Assembly: GCF_028463985.1 (NCBI RefSeq)
Contig: NZ_CP116766.1
Coordinates: 1,426,001 to 1,490,000 of the forward strand
DNA length: 64,000 nt
Source of the DNA: Neisseria lisongii
GTDB lineage: Bacteria > Pseudomonadota > Gammaproteobacteria > Burkholderiales > Neisseriaceae
Direction: 5' to 3'
The translations under genes were made by a program, and so were the position numbers. The notes below the pieces were generated by a model. The model ran no database searches, was not told where the DNA came from, and saw only the letters and a list, made by a program, of their open reading frames with translations. Shown here piece after piece: positions 51,237 through 60,450 of the stretch (within the stretch, counting starts at the first letter, position 1; the number at the start of each line of letters is the position of its first letter).

Positions 51237-51938
51237 ATGAAAGCCATGATACTTGCCGCCGGTCGGGGCGAACGAATGCGCCCGCTGACCGACACCTGTC
51301 CCAAACCGCTCCTGAAAATCGGCGGCGAACCGCTCATCGGCTGGCATTTACGCCGTCTGAAACAGGCAGGTATTACTGAAATCGTTATCAACCACGCCTG
51401 GCTGGGCGAACAAATCGAACACTCGCTGGGCAGCGGCAGCCAATACGGCGTAAACATCCAATATTCCCCCGAACCTTCCGGCGGCCTCGAAACCGCCGGC
51501 GGCATTGCCACCGCCCTCCCCTTGCTCGGCACGCAGCCTTTTCTGGTGATTAACGGCGATGTCCTGACCGATGTCGATTTCCGCCACGCCGCACAACAGG
51601 CGCAAACCCTCTCCGCCGACGGCACACTCGCCCATTTATGGCTGGTCGATAATCCCGAACACAATCCCAACGGCGATTTTTCCCTGTTTTCAGACGGCCT
51701 GATTCGTCCCGACACCGATAACGGCGAAGCGCTGACCTTCAGCGGTGTCGGCGTGTACCATCCTGATTTGTTTCAACACACCGCCGCCAACCAACGTGCC
51801 AAACTCGCCCCTATTTTGCGCCAAGCCATGAGCAGCGGCCAAATCCGTGGCGAAAAACACGCCGGTTTGTGGCTCGATGTCGGCACTGTCGAACGGTTGC
51901 AAGAAGCAGAAACCATGGTTGAACAACTGGCTCTGTAA
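51237..51938 (+). CDS. murU: N-acetylmuramate alpha-1-phosphate uridylyltransferase
   Basis: The 233-residue nucleotidyltransferase has MILAAGRGERMRPLTDTCPK (the G-x-G-x-R-x-x-P-x-T signature, then the sugar-phosphate lysine), VINGDVLTD, and GLWLDVGTVERL. It resembles MurU, which makes UDP-MurNAc in the wall-recycling route that bypasses de novo synthesis. The size rules out bifunctional GlmU. A role in another NDP-sugar route is possible. The kinase partner AmgK is not adjacent. Confidence 0.82.
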   Translation: MKAMILAAGRGERMRPLTDTCPKPLLKIGGEPLIGWHLRRLKQAGITEIVINHAWLGEQIEHSLGSGSQYGVNIQYSPEPSGGLETAGGIATALPLLGTQPFLVINGDVLTDVDFRHAAQQAQTLSADGTLAHLWLVDNPEHNPNGDFSLFSDGLIRPDTDNGEALTFSGVGVYHPDLFQHTAANQRAKLAPILRQAMSSGQIRGEKHAGLWLDVGTVERLQEAETMVEQLAL

Positions 51939-51955
51939 AAACCGTTTACCCAAAT

Positions 51956-51990
51956 AAAAAATCTCCTCTGATTAAAGAGGAGATTTTTTT
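51956..51990. terminator. Bidirectional terminator, murU/ftsZ
   Basis: AAAAAATCTCCTCT and AGAGGAGATTTTTT pair around GATTAA with A- and T-runs on both sides, so it works for murU (+) and ftsZ (-). Confidence 0.92.
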
Positions 51991-52003
51991 GACTGATGAT
52001 AAA

Positions 52004-53197
52004 TCAATCGTGATTTTGAGCGGCGTTTTGGCGGCGCAAAATAGCCGGGATTTCAAAATCGTCCAATACGGATTGGTTGCCGAAATCGGCGGCTGTCAGA
52101 TTCATACCGCGGGTTTCACGGCCTGAACGTACCAAGCCGTCCATTCCGCCGGCAGTGCGGGCTTCTTCACGGGCAGCGTAGCCAGAAGCAGCTTGGGATT
52201 GGGCAGGCTGCTGGTTAGCGTTTTTATGCTCTTTCAAGCCGGTAGCGATAATGGTAACACGGATGGTGTCTTCGCTCATGGTTTCATCTTCGGCAGTACC
52301 GAATTTGCACTCTGCATCAGGGTGGGCGTTGTCGTTCACCACTTTCATGATTTCACGGTGTTCGGACATTTTCAGGCAGCCCGGCGCTGTGGTTACGTTT
52401 ACCAATACGCCTCGTGCGCCGTCCAGAGTTACGCCGTCCAGCAGCGGGCTGGAAATCGCTTGTTCGGTTGCCAGACGGGCGCGGTCGATGCCTTGGGCAA
52501 AACCCGAACCCATCATCGCCATGCCTTTGATACTCATCACGTTTTTCACGTCGGCGAAATCGACGTTAATCAGACCCGGATTGGTTACCACTTCGGAAAT
52601 ACCGGCAACGGCATTGCGCAATACGTTGTCAGCTTCACGGAATGCTTCACGCATGGTAACGTCTTCGCCCAACACGGTGAACAGTTTGTCATTCGGAATC
52701 ACAATCAGCGAATCCACTTGGCTTTTGAGCTGTTCCAAACCGTTTTGTGCAATATGACCCCGTTTGTTGCCCTCGAAATCGCTCGGACGGGTTACCACAG
52801 CAACAGTCAGAATGCCCATTTCTTTGGCAATTTCGGCAACCACAGGGGCTGAGCCGGTACCGGTACCGCCGCCCATGCCGGTGGTGATAAACAGCATATT
52901 TGCGCCGCGGATGGCATCTTCAATCGCTTCACGCTCTTCCTGAGCGGCAGCACGGCCGATTTCGGGGTTGGCACCTGCGCCCAGACCACGGGTCAGATTG
53001 GTACCCAACTGGATACGTTTGGCAGCATTGCTTTTGCCCAATGATTGTGCGTCGGTATTGGCACTGATAAATTCAACACCCTGAATGGTGTTTTCAATCA
53101 TGTTGTTAATCGCATTGCAGCCACCGCCGCCCAAGCCGATTACTTTGATCACCGCAGGGCTTGCGGCTGACTCTGCTACATCGTAAACTAATTCCAT
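52004..53197 (-). CDS. ftsZ: Cell division protein FtsZ
   Basis: The 397-residue tubulin homologue forms the Z-ring. GGGGCNAINN is the nucleotide loop, GMGGGTGTGSAPVVAE the tubulin signature, and NVDFADVKNVM the T7 region. The C-terminal peptide DDFEIPAILRRQ is the conserved FtsA/ZipA-binding tail. A promoter lies upstream. It is the last gene of the dcw cluster and stops at a strong terminator. Confidence 0.97.
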   Translation of the reverse strand: MELVYDVAESAASPAVIKVIGLGGGGCNAINNMIENTIQGVEFISANTDAQSLGKSNAAKRIQLGTNLTRGLGAGANPEIGRAAAQEEREAIEDAIRGANMLFITTGMGGGTGTGSAPVVAEIAKEMGILTVAVVTRPSDFEGNKRGHIAQNGLEQLKSQVDSLIVIPNDKLFTVLGEDVTMREAFREADNVLRNAVAGISEVVTNPGLINVDFADVKNVMSIKGMAMMGSGFAQGIDRARLATEQAISSPLLDGVTLDGARGVLVNVTTAPGCLKMSEHREIMKVVNDNAHPDAECKFGTAEDETMSEDTIRVTIIATGLKEHKNANQQPAQSQAASGYAAREEARTAGGMDGLVRSGRETRGMNLTAADFGNQSVLDDFEIPAILRRQNAAQNHD

Positions 53198-53250
53198 TCA
53201 AATACTCCTCGCGCCCTGTGTGAGGCGGTTAAAAATGACTGATTTTGCGT

Positions 53251-53280
53251 ATTATATAAGAAGTATTATGCGGCTGGCAA
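53251..53280 (-). promoter_or_regulatory. ftsZ promoter
   Basis: On the minus strand TTGCCA (53280-53275), 18 bases, TATAAT (53256-53251), about 54 bases before the ftsZ start. It would let ftsZ be expressed apart from ftsA. Confidence 0.65.
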
Positions 53281-53372
53281 AATACTTCTCTTCATTCATA
53301 CCTTTGCAGTCTGTTTTGCCGTTTTTTTCGCTAAAAACATACAGTCGGGTGTCGGGTTTTCTGCTTTATCGG

Positions 53373-53423
53373 TTTTCAGACGGCCTCAACTGCTTTGATA
53401 CACGGTTGCAGGCCGTCTGAAAA
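53373..53423. terminator. DUS pair between ftsA and ftsZ
   Basis: TTTTCAGACGGCCT and AGGCCGTCTGAAAA pair across 23 bases just past the ftsA stop. It may attenuate read-through from ftsA into ftsZ. Confidence 0.5.
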
Positions 53424-53428
53424 TCACA

Positions 53429-54688
53429 TCAGGCGTTGTCGGTCAGCCATTTTTTAATGGCAGCCCACCAGCCCGGTGTTGAAGACGATGATTCGGAACG
53501 GGTCTCACGCACGGCAACTTTTTTGCCTTCGCTGCGTTCTTCCATTCGGCCTTCGCAGGCAAGCTGCAACAGACCGATGGCGGTTGCGTAGCGAGGGTTG
53601 CGGCTGCGTTCGGATACGCCCGCCAATTCCTGCGGCACGCCGATACGGGCCGGCAGTCTGAAAATTTCTTCCGCCAACTCGACAATGCCGGTCAGCATGG
53701 AAGCGCCGCCGGTCAAGACGATGCCCGATGTCAGCACTTCTTCCGGAAAACCGGCACGGCGCAATTCGTTGCGGGACAGTTCTAAAATTTCTTCTACACG
53801 GGGGCCGATGACACTGGCCAATACACGGCGGGAAATCTGGCGCGGCTGGCGGTCGCCGACACTCGGCACTTCAACCATTTCGTCCAAACCGTCCATATCC
53901 GGAATGGCAACGCCGTAATGGATTTTGATGTATTCGGCGGCACTGTACGGCGTACGCAGTGCTTGTGCCAAGTCTTTGCTGATTAAATCGCCCGCCACCG
54001 GAATGACGGCGGTATGGCGGATTGCGCCGTTGGTATATACGGCGATATCGGTTGTGCCGCCGCCGATGTCGATCACGCAGACACCCAAGTCTTTTTCGTC
54101 TTCGGTCAATACGGCATGGCTGCTCGCCAAGGGTTGCAGCATAATGCTGTCGGTTTCCAAGCCGCAGCGGCGGATACATTTTTTGATGTTTTGCAGGGCG
54201 GTATTGGCGCCGGTAACGATATGCACACGGGTATCCAGACGCAGGCCGCTCATGCCGATCGGCTCTTTCACGCCCGGCTGGTTGTCGATGATGTATTCTT
54301 GTGTTTCGGTGTGCAGAATGGCGTGATCCTGCGGCAGATTGATGGCTCGGGCGGTGTCGATGGCTCGGTCGATGTCGGCCTGTTTCACTTCGCCGTCTTT
54401 GATTTTCACCACGCCGCGCGAATTAAGGCTGCGGATATGGTTGCCTGCAATGCCGGTGGTAACATGGGAAATTTTGGTGTCCGCCATGCGTTCGGCATCG
54501 CCCACCGCCTGCGTAATCGCCTGCGAAGTGGCTTCGATATTCACCACCATACCGGCTTTCAGACCGTGCGACGGTGCTTGTCCCAAGCCGACAATGTGGA
54601 TTTCGTTGTCTTCCTGAATTTCACCGATCAGGGCGATGACTTTTGACGTACCGATGTCCAATACGCTGATATATTTACCTTGTTCCAT
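53429..54688 (-). CDS. ftsA: Cell division protein FtsA
   Basis: The 419-residue actin-like protein anchors FtsZ at the membrane. VLDIGTSKVIALIGE is the phosphate-1 loop, CVIDIGGGTTDIAVY phosphate-2, and ILTGGASMLTG-like VLTGGASMLTG the adenosine motif. The C-terminal amphipathic helix (WWAAIKKWLTD) is the membrane anchor. It follows ftsQ by 17 bases. Confidence 0.96.
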   Translation of the reverse strand: MEQGKYISVLDIGTSKVIALIGEIQEDNEIHIVGLGQAPSHGLKAGMVVNIEATSQAITQAVGDAERMADTKISHVTTGIAGNHIRSLNSRGVVKIKDGEVKQADIDRAIDTARAINLPQDHAILHTETQEYIIDNQPGVKEPIGMSGLRLDTRVHIVTGANTALQNIKKCIRRCGLETDSIMLQPLASSHAVLTEDEKDLGVCVIDIGGGTTDIAVYTNGAIRHTAVIPVAGDLISKDLAQALRTPYSAAEYIKIHYGVAIPDMDGLDEMVEVPSVGDRQPRQISRRVLASVIGPRVEEILELSRNELRRAGFPEEVLTSGIVLTGGASMLTGIVELAEEIFRLPARIGVPQELAGVSERSRNPRYATAIGLLQLACEGRMEERSEGKKVAVRETRSESSSSTPGWWAAIKKWLTDNA

Positions 54689-54705
54689 AACTTCCCATTC
54701 ATTCG

Positions 54706-55443
54706 CTAGTGTTTATTTTTTCCCGAACCGTTTTCAGACGGCATGGCGGTTTGACTGTATCGGACGGCAAAGCCGTCTTTGTAGCGCATATCCACATATT
54801 CGATGCGGCTGCGGTGTTTTGCCAGCAGCGCCGGCCAGACTTTGGCAAACTGCTGCAGGCGTTTGACTTCGTGTTCCCGACCGAGGCGGACGGTTATGCC
54901 GTTGTCGAGTACCAGCAACCATGCCGATCTCGACGTGTAAATCAGTTCTTTGATACCGATGCCCATCGGCTTGAGTATGGTATTAAACTCCTGATAATGC
55001 TTGACCATATCGCCGCCGGTTCCGCTTTGGCCGTCAAACAGCGGCAGTTTCTCGGCACTATCCGCCTGAAACACGTTGCCCTTGGTATCAAGCAGCCCGC
55101 CGTTTTTCCAACGGGCCAGCGCCGTGCGTTCGGTCAGGCGGATTTCCACGGCATCGGGCAGGCGGCGCACAACCTGCACCGAATCCGTCCACGGCAGCGC
55201 ACGGACGGCTTGGTCGGCACTGTCCACATCAACCCGCAGGATATTGCCCTGCAGATATTGTCCGGCAATATCCTGCAATACTTTGCCGTCGGTATGTTTC
55301 AGTTTGCCGCTGATCACAATCTGCTTGACCGGCAGCCGCTGGGGGGCATACAGCCACGAAGCGCCGATGCCGATCAGCAGCAATACAAAAACACCCGTCA
55401 GCCCCTTAATCAGGAGGCCCATGGCTTTGGCATTATCCCACAT
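54706..55443 (-). CDS. ftsQ: Cell division protein FtsQ
   Basis: The 245-residue bitopic protein has one membrane segment (about residues 12-32, LTGVFVLLLIGIGASWLY), then a POTRA domain (PVKQIVISGKLKHTDGKVLQ) and a beta domain with VEIRLTERTALARWKNGG. It links early and late divisome parts in the periplasm. Its 5' end overlaps the ddl 3' end by 11 bases. The C-terminal region ends in a DUS-containing tail (AMPSENGSGKNKH). Confidence 0.9.
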   Translation of the reverse strand: MWDNAKAMGLLIKGLTGVFVLLLIGIGASWLYAPQRLPVKQIVISGKLKHTDGKVLQDIAGQYLQGNILRVDVDSADQAVRALPWTDSVQVVRRLPDAVEIRLTERTALARWKNGGLLDTKGNVFQADSAEKLPLFDGQSGTGGDMVKHYQEFNTILKPMGIGIKELIYTSRSAWLLVLDNGITVRLGREHEVKRLQQFAKVWPALLAKHRSRIEYVDMRYKDGFAVRYSQTAMPSENGSGKNKH

Positions 55444-56344
55444 GAGCTGTTTTCAAAATTTCTACGCATAAATCGGCAAAATCCACGCCGACTTGGGCGG
55501 CGGATTTCGGTACTAAGCTGTGTCCGGTCATGCCCGGCAAGGTATTGATTTCCAAGAGATACAGTTTGCCGGAGTCGTCTTTCAGAAAATCGACCCGCAC
55601 GCAGCCTTCTGCACCGATTGCCTGCGCCCCTTTCACCGCCAGCGTCCGCATCAGGGCTTCGTCATCTTCGTTCAAATCAGACGGGCATTGATACACAGTG
55701 TCGTCCCGATTGTATTTGGCTTCGTAATCGTAAAATTCGGTGGCGGGGATAATGCGGATGCTCGGCAAACCCCGTCCGCACAATACCGGACAGGAATATT
55801 CGCCGCCGCCGATAAAGCGTTCGGCAATGATTTCGCCCTGCAGGTGTTTTAATTCCTGATACACGCTTTTCAGACGGCCTGTTTCTTTGACTTTGACCAC
55901 GCCGACGCTGCTTCCCTCCGCCGCCGGTTTGACAAACATCGGTAAGCCAAGCTGCTGCTCGACGGCATCGAAATCGCTGTCGTCATGCAATACCGCAAAT
56001 TCGGGAACGGGCAAACCCAAGGCCTGCCAAATCAGTTTGCAGCGGTATTTGTCCATGCCGATGGCGGAAGCCGCCACACCGCTGCCGGTATAGGGAATAC
56101 CCATCACTTCCAATGCGCCCTGAATGGCACCGTCTTCGCCGTAAGTGCCGTGCAAAATATTGAAGGCCGTCTGAAAACCCTGTTTTTTCAATTCTTCCAG
56201 CGGAATTTCTTTGGGGTCGAACGGATGGGCATCTATGCCTTTCTGCTTCAGGGCGGCGACAATCGCTGCGCCGCTGTTGAGCGAAATTTCACGCTCGCTG
56301 GAAAAACCGCCCATCAAGACGGCCACTTTGCCAAAATTCTGCAT
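55433..56344 (-). CDS. ddl: D-alanine--D-alanine ligase
   Basis: The 303-residue ATP-grasp enzyme makes D-Ala-D-Ala for the peptidoglycan stem. GGFSSEREISLNSG is the N-terminal signature, FVKPAAEGSSVGVVKV the ATP loop, and LLEINTLPGMTGHSLVPKSA the metal/substrate motif. The size fits DdlB. It follows murC by 35 bases and overlaps ftsQ. Confidence 0.96.
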   Translation of the reverse strand: MQNFGKVAVLMGGFSSEREISLNSGAAIVAALKQKGIDAHPFDPKEIPLEELKKQGFQTAFNILHGTYGEDGAIQGALEVMGIPYTGSGVAASAIGMDKYRCKLIWQALGLPVPEFAVLHDDSDFDAVEQQLGLPMFVKPAAEGSSVGVVKVKETGRLKSVYQELKHLQGEIIAERFIGGGEYSCPVLCGRGLPSIRIIPATEFYDYEAKYNRDDTVYQCPSDLNEDDEALMRTLAVKGAQAIGAEGCVRVDFLKDDSGKLYLLEINTLPGMTGHSLVPKSAAQVGVDFADLCVEILKTAHVG

Positions 56345-56379
56345 GTTGTTATCTTTCTGCTGATTTGAGGTATGCCGTG

Positions 56380-57789
56380 TTACGCTTGCGCAGACAGGGA
56401 AACCAAGGCTTCCGGCACTTTATTGATGCTACCCGCACCCATATTCAGCACTACGTCGCCGTCTTGCAATACATTGAGCAGCATTTGCGGCAATTCGGCC
56501 ACGTTTTCGCAATAAATCGGCTCGAGTTTGCCCAATACCCGAATCGCCCGTGCCAACGCACGGGAATCGGCGGCGGCAATCGGCTCTTCGCCGGCGGCAT
56601 ACACTTCGGTCAATACCAAAGCGTCCACCGTATTCAATACTTTGACAAAGTCTTCAAACAAATCCCGGGTGCGGGTGTAGCGGTGCGGCTGGAACACCAG
56701 TACCAAACGTTTGTCGGGATAAGCGCCCCGTGCAGCTTCCAGCGTGGCGGCCATTTCTACAGGGTGGTGGCCGTAGTCGTCCACCAACTGCACCGAACCG
56801 CCCTGCGGCAATCGAATATCGCCGTATTTTTGGAAGCGTCGGCCGACACCTTCAAACGCCAGCAGGCCTTTTTGTACGGCTTCTATCGAAGCGCCGACTT
56901 CCAGCGCCACGCCGATGGCGGCCAGCGCGTTTAACACATTGTGGCGGCCGGGCATATTCAATACCACGTCAAACGGCGCTTGTTCGCTGCCTTTCATATT
57001 GACGTGGACGGTAAATTTCATCTGCGCACCGATGTTTTCAATATCGGTGGCATAAATATCGGCACGTTCGTCCAAGCCGTAAGTGGCGTAAGGTTTGCTG
57101 ATTTTCGGCAAAATGGCACGGACGTGTTCGCTGTCGGTACACAAGAAGGCTTTGCCGTAAAACGGCATACGGTGGATAAAATCGACAAATGCCTGATGGA
57201 GTTTTTCCACGCTGTGGCCGTAGGTGTCCATATGGTCTTCATCGATATTGGTTACCACCGACATCACCGGTGTCAGATACAGGAAAGAAGCATCCGATTC
57301 ATCGGCTTCCGCCACGATATATTCGCCCTGCCCCAAGCGGGCGTTGGTGCCGGCGGCATTGAGTTTGCCGCCGATAACGAAAGTCGGATCAAGACCTGCG
57401 GCCGCCAAAATGGAGGAAGTCAGGCTGGTGGTGGTGGTTTTGCCGTGCGTACCGGCGATGGCGATGCCGTCCCGAAAACGCATCAGTTCCGCCAGCATCA
57501 GGGCGCGCGGAATCACGGGAATCTGCTGCTCGTTGGCGGCCACTACTTCGGGATTGTCGGCTTTGACGGCGGTGGAAGTTACCACCACATCGGCACCGTT
57601 GACGTGTTCGGCGGTATGCCCCGGATAAACTTGGATACCGAGGCTGCTCAGATATTCGGTTACCGCATTTTTGGCTTGGTCCGAGCCGGAAACTTTAAAA
57701 CCCAGATTGTGCAAAACTTCGGCAATACCGCACATGCCGACACCGCCGATACCGACAAAATGGATATTGGTTACTCGATTTTTCATCAT
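56380..57789 (-). CDS. murC: UDP-N-acetylmuramate--L-alanine ligase
   Basis: The 469-residue ligase adds L-Ala to UDP-MurNAc. HFVGIGGVGMCGIAEVL is the Rossmann start, GTHGKTTTTS the ATP loop, EADESDASF and NIDEDHMDTYG the Mur core motifs, and DDYGHHPVE the C-domain motif. It begins with ATG ATG, either usable. It is separated from murG by 163 bp. Confidence 0.96.
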   Translation of the reverse strand: MMKNRVTNIHFVGIGGVGMCGIAEVLHNLGFKVSGSDQAKNAVTEYLSSLGIQVYPGHTAEHVNGADVVVTSTAVKADNPEVVAANEQQIPVIPRALMLAELMRFRDGIAIAGTHGKTTTTSLTSSILAAAGLDPTFVIGGKLNAAGTNARLGQGEYIVAEADESDASFLYLTPVMSVVTNIDEDHMDTYGHSVEKLHQAFVDFIHRMPFYGKAFLCTDSEHVRAILPKISKPYATYGLDERADIYATDIENIGAQMKFTVHVNMKGSEQAPFDVVLNMPGRHNVLNALAAIGVALEVGASIEAVQKGLLAFEGVGRRFQKYGDIRLPQGGSVQLVDDYGHHPVEMAATLEAARGAYPDKRLVLVFQPHRYTRTRDLFEDFVKVLNTVDALVLTEVYAAGEEPIAAADSRALARAIRVLGKLEPIYCENVAELPQMLLNVLQDGDVVLNMGAGSINKVPEALVSLSAQA

Positions 57790-57952
57790 GGCTCATGTCC
57801 CAAAATCAAATGAATGCGCAAAAGTGTCTAATTATACTGAAAGTTGTTCACATTTAAAACGAATGCAGGCAACTCTATGCCGCCATTTTAATGTAAATGT
57901 CGGGGTCTGTCTGCGGAAAAGCGAAAAATATCGGTTCCGTTTTCCGTTCCGG

Positions 57953-59020
57953 CTAGGCGGCGGCTTCTATGGCGATTTCGGCAACATCGTCGGCACTGTG
58001 CGGCAATGCCAGTGTGCGGGCATGGTTCGCCCATGTCAAACAGCGGCTGCGGTCCAGTCCGCCGATCACTTCGGCGAGTTTTTCGGCGGTCAGTTGCGAC
58101 TGCGGCAACAGCAGCCCGGCTTCGGCGTGTACCATAAAGCGGGCGTTGGCGGTTTGGTGGTCGTCCACCGCATGGGGATACGGCACCAGCAGTGCGCCCA
58201 CACCGGCGGCGGTTAATTCGGCAATCGTCAATGCGCCGGCACGGCACACCACCACATCGGCATCCCGATACGCCGCCACCATGTCGGTGATAAATTCCAC
58301 GCATTCGGCTTCAATGCCCAAACGTTGGTATTCCGTTTGCAGATTGCCCAGCTTGTTGCGGCCGGACTGATGGTAAACCTGCGGGCGTTCGGTTTCGGGA
58401 AGCAGCGCCAGCGCCGAGGGCATCAGCTTGTTGAGAATGTCCGCCCCCAAACTGCCGCCCATAATCAGGATTTTCAGACGGCCTTCGCGCCCTGCAAACC
58501 GTGTTTCCGGTTCGGGCAAATTGGCAATATCGGCACGGACGGGGTTGCCGACCAAACCGCCTTCGTGTTCAAACGCTTTCGGGAAAGCATACAGCACCCG
58601 CTTGGCCCAGCGTGCCAGCTTGCGGTTGGACAAACCGGCCACGGCGTTTTGTTCGTGAATCACAATCGGCACGCCCAATAATTTAGCCGCCACGCCGCCG
58701 GGGAAAGTTACAAAACCGCCGAAGCCGATCACGCAGTCCACTTTGTATTGCCGGATGATTTTTTTGGCGGCACGCACGGTTTTCCACAGAGTAAACGGAA
58801 GCAGCAGCTTGCGTTTGATGCCGTTGCCCCGCACGCCTTTAATCGCCAGCGTTTCCAAGGTAATGCCGTATTGCGGCACAATCCGGGTTTCCATAGCGTC
58901 TTCGCTGCCCAGCCACACCACCTGATGGCCTTTGGCACGCAGCGAATCGGCCACCGCCAGTGCCGGAAAAATATGGCCGCCGGTGCCGCCCGCCATCAGC
59001 AGAAATGTTTTCGCATTCAT
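57953..59020 (-). CDS. murG: UDP-GlcNAc:lipid I N-acetylglucosaminyltransferase
   Basis: The 355-residue GT-B enzyme makes lipid II at the inner face of the membrane. MAGGTGGHIFPALAVAD is the G-loop, HEQNAVAGLSNR and MGGSLGADILN the next motifs, and CRAGALTIAELTAAG with PYPHAVDDHQTANA the donor site. The frame is intact. It lies 12 bases after ftsW. Confidence 0.96.
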   Translation of the reverse strand: MNAKTFLLMAGGTGGHIFPALAVADSLRAKGHQVVWLGSEDAMETRIVPQYGITLETLAIKGVRGNGIKRKLLLPFTLWKTVRAAKKIIRQYKVDCVIGFGGFVTFPGGVAAKLLGVPIVIHEQNAVAGLSNRKLARWAKRVLYAFPKAFEHEGGLVGNPVRADIANLPEPETRFAGREGRLKILIMGGSLGADILNKLMPSALALLPETERPQVYHQSGRNKLGNLQTEYQRLGIEAECVEFITDMVAAYRDADVVVCRAGALTIAELTAAGVGALLVPYPHAVDDHQTANARFMVHAEAGLLLPQSQLTAEKLAEVIGGLDRSRCLTWANHARTLALPHSADDVAEIAIEAAA

Positions 59021-59032
59021 GGTCTTCCCCTA

Positions 59033-60250
59033 TTATTCAACTTGGAAACCGCGCAGTTTTTGGCGGTTTTCATAATCAATCCGCAGCAGCATGGTGATGG
59101 TGAGCAGCATCATAAACACCGATGAGCCGCCGTAAGACATCAGCGGCAACGGCAAACCTTTGGTCGGGAACATGCCCAGATTCACACCGAGATTGAAAAA
59201 ACTCTGAATGCCGATCCAAATGCCGATGCCGTAGGCCACGTTGCCGTTAAATGAGAAACCGAGTTTCTGCGCCTGCGTGCCGATGGAAAACGCCCGCACC
59301 ACAATCCAGACATACGCCGCCACCAGCAGACACAGCCCCAACAGACCGAATTCTTCGGCGACAACAGCGAAAATAAAGTCGGTGTGTGCTTCAGGCAAGT
59401 AAAACCGTTTTTCCAAACTGGCGCCCAAGCCCTCGCCCAACCAGCCGCCGCGCCCGATGGCCATCAGCGAATGGGTCAGCTGATAGCCTTTGCCCCACGG
59501 GTCTTCCCACGGATTCAGGAAGCCGTGAATCCGGGCCATGCGGTATGGCGAGGTCATCACCGCCAGCGTACCGCCGACCGCCAGCATACCGAACAGTGCC
59601 GCCAATACTTTCAAGGGAAAACGGGTCAGAAACAGCATACCCACGGTAATCACCATAATCACCACGGTCGAACCGAAATCGGGCTGCAGCATAATCAAAC
59701 CGACACACGCCCCCAATATCACCATCGGCAACAAAAGTTTCGCCCAATACTGTTTCAGCCACGCACGGTTGAGCTTGAACCCTTCCAACATTTCCGCACG
59801 GCGGATAAACAGCCCCGCCAGATACAGAATCACCGCCAGTTTGAAAAACTCGGTCGGCTGTATATTAATCGGCCCTGCATGAATCCAGCGGGTTGCGCCG
59901 TTGATGGAGCGCCCGAGTATCAGCACCCCCATCAGCAGCAGAAAACAGCCGCCGAAATAAAACGGCATAATTTTTTGATAATAACGGGTTTTCCCCAAAA
60001 AAAACACGAGAATACACGCTGCCACAGCCGCTGCAACAAACATACTCTGCTTGCTCAAATATCCGTATTGACTGCCGACTTCCTTCGCCGCATAGGCAAT
60101 GGAAGCGGAATAAATCATCAGCAGACTAAACGCCGTGATCAAAACAGTTACCCACAAAAGCGCCACATCGACTTTTTGGTTGCTGCGGGCAATCGGCCGG
60201 TTGAGCTGGCGGGTCAGCGAGCCGAACAGTCGGTTCAACAAGGTGGTCAT
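59033..60250 (-). CDS. ftsW: Peptidoglycan glycosyltransferase FtsW
   Basis: The 405-residue SEDS protein polymerises glycan at the septum with FtsI. It has about ten membrane segments. The conserved INGATRWIHAGPINIQPTEF loop and the NVGMFPTKGLPLPLMSYGGS-like late motif (NLGMFPTKGLPLPLMSYGGS) are present. It has an N-terminal soluble tail of about 25 residues. A 200-bp repeat-filled gap separates it from murD. Confidence 0.95.
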   Translation of the reverse strand: MTTLLNRLFGSLTRQLNRPIARSNQKVDVALLWVTVLITAFSLLMIYSASIAYAAKEVGSQYGYLSKQSMFVAAAVAACILVFFLGKTRYYQKIMPFYFGGCFLLLMGVLILGRSINGATRWIHAGPINIQPTEFFKLAVILYLAGLFIRRAEMLEGFKLNRAWLKQYWAKLLLPMVILGACVGLIMLQPDFGSTVVIMVITVGMLFLTRFPLKVLAALFGMLAVGGTLAVMTSPYRMARIHGFLNPWEDPWGKGYQLTHSLMAIGRGGWLGEGLGASLEKRFYLPEAHTDFIFAVVAEEFGLLGLCLLVAAYVWIVVRAFSIGTQAQKLGFSFNGNVAYGIGIWIGIQSFFNLGVNLGMFPTKGLPLPLMSYGGSSVFMMLLTITMLLRIDYENRQKLRGFQVE

Positions 60251-60325
60251 TTACATTTGGTCTTTCTTTAATTTTTGTCGGGGCGGCGGTTTGGTTTTAT
60301 CGTAAAACACCCTTAAGGCACTTGG

Positions 60326-60450
60326 TTCGTTTTGGTGAAACCTTCGGTTTTAGCTTCGCAGAAACTCATTTCATTCATTTTAGCTTCGCAGAAACTCATT
60401 TTATTCATTTTAGCTTCGCAGAAATTCGCTTCGCTCATTTTCAGACGGCC
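60326..60450. repeat. Triple DUS-linked ~30-bp tandem repeat between murD and ftsW
   Basis: Three tandem units TTTTAGCTTCGCAGAAACTC plus ATTTCATTCA (variants) end in TTTTCAGACGGCC against the murD stop. It is the best-developed array of the unit in the window. Confidence 0.75.

Noticed and set aside
60326..60450. Tandem repeat considered as a CRISPR array
   Set aside because: Units are contiguous without unique spacers, units vary, and no cas gene is nearby.
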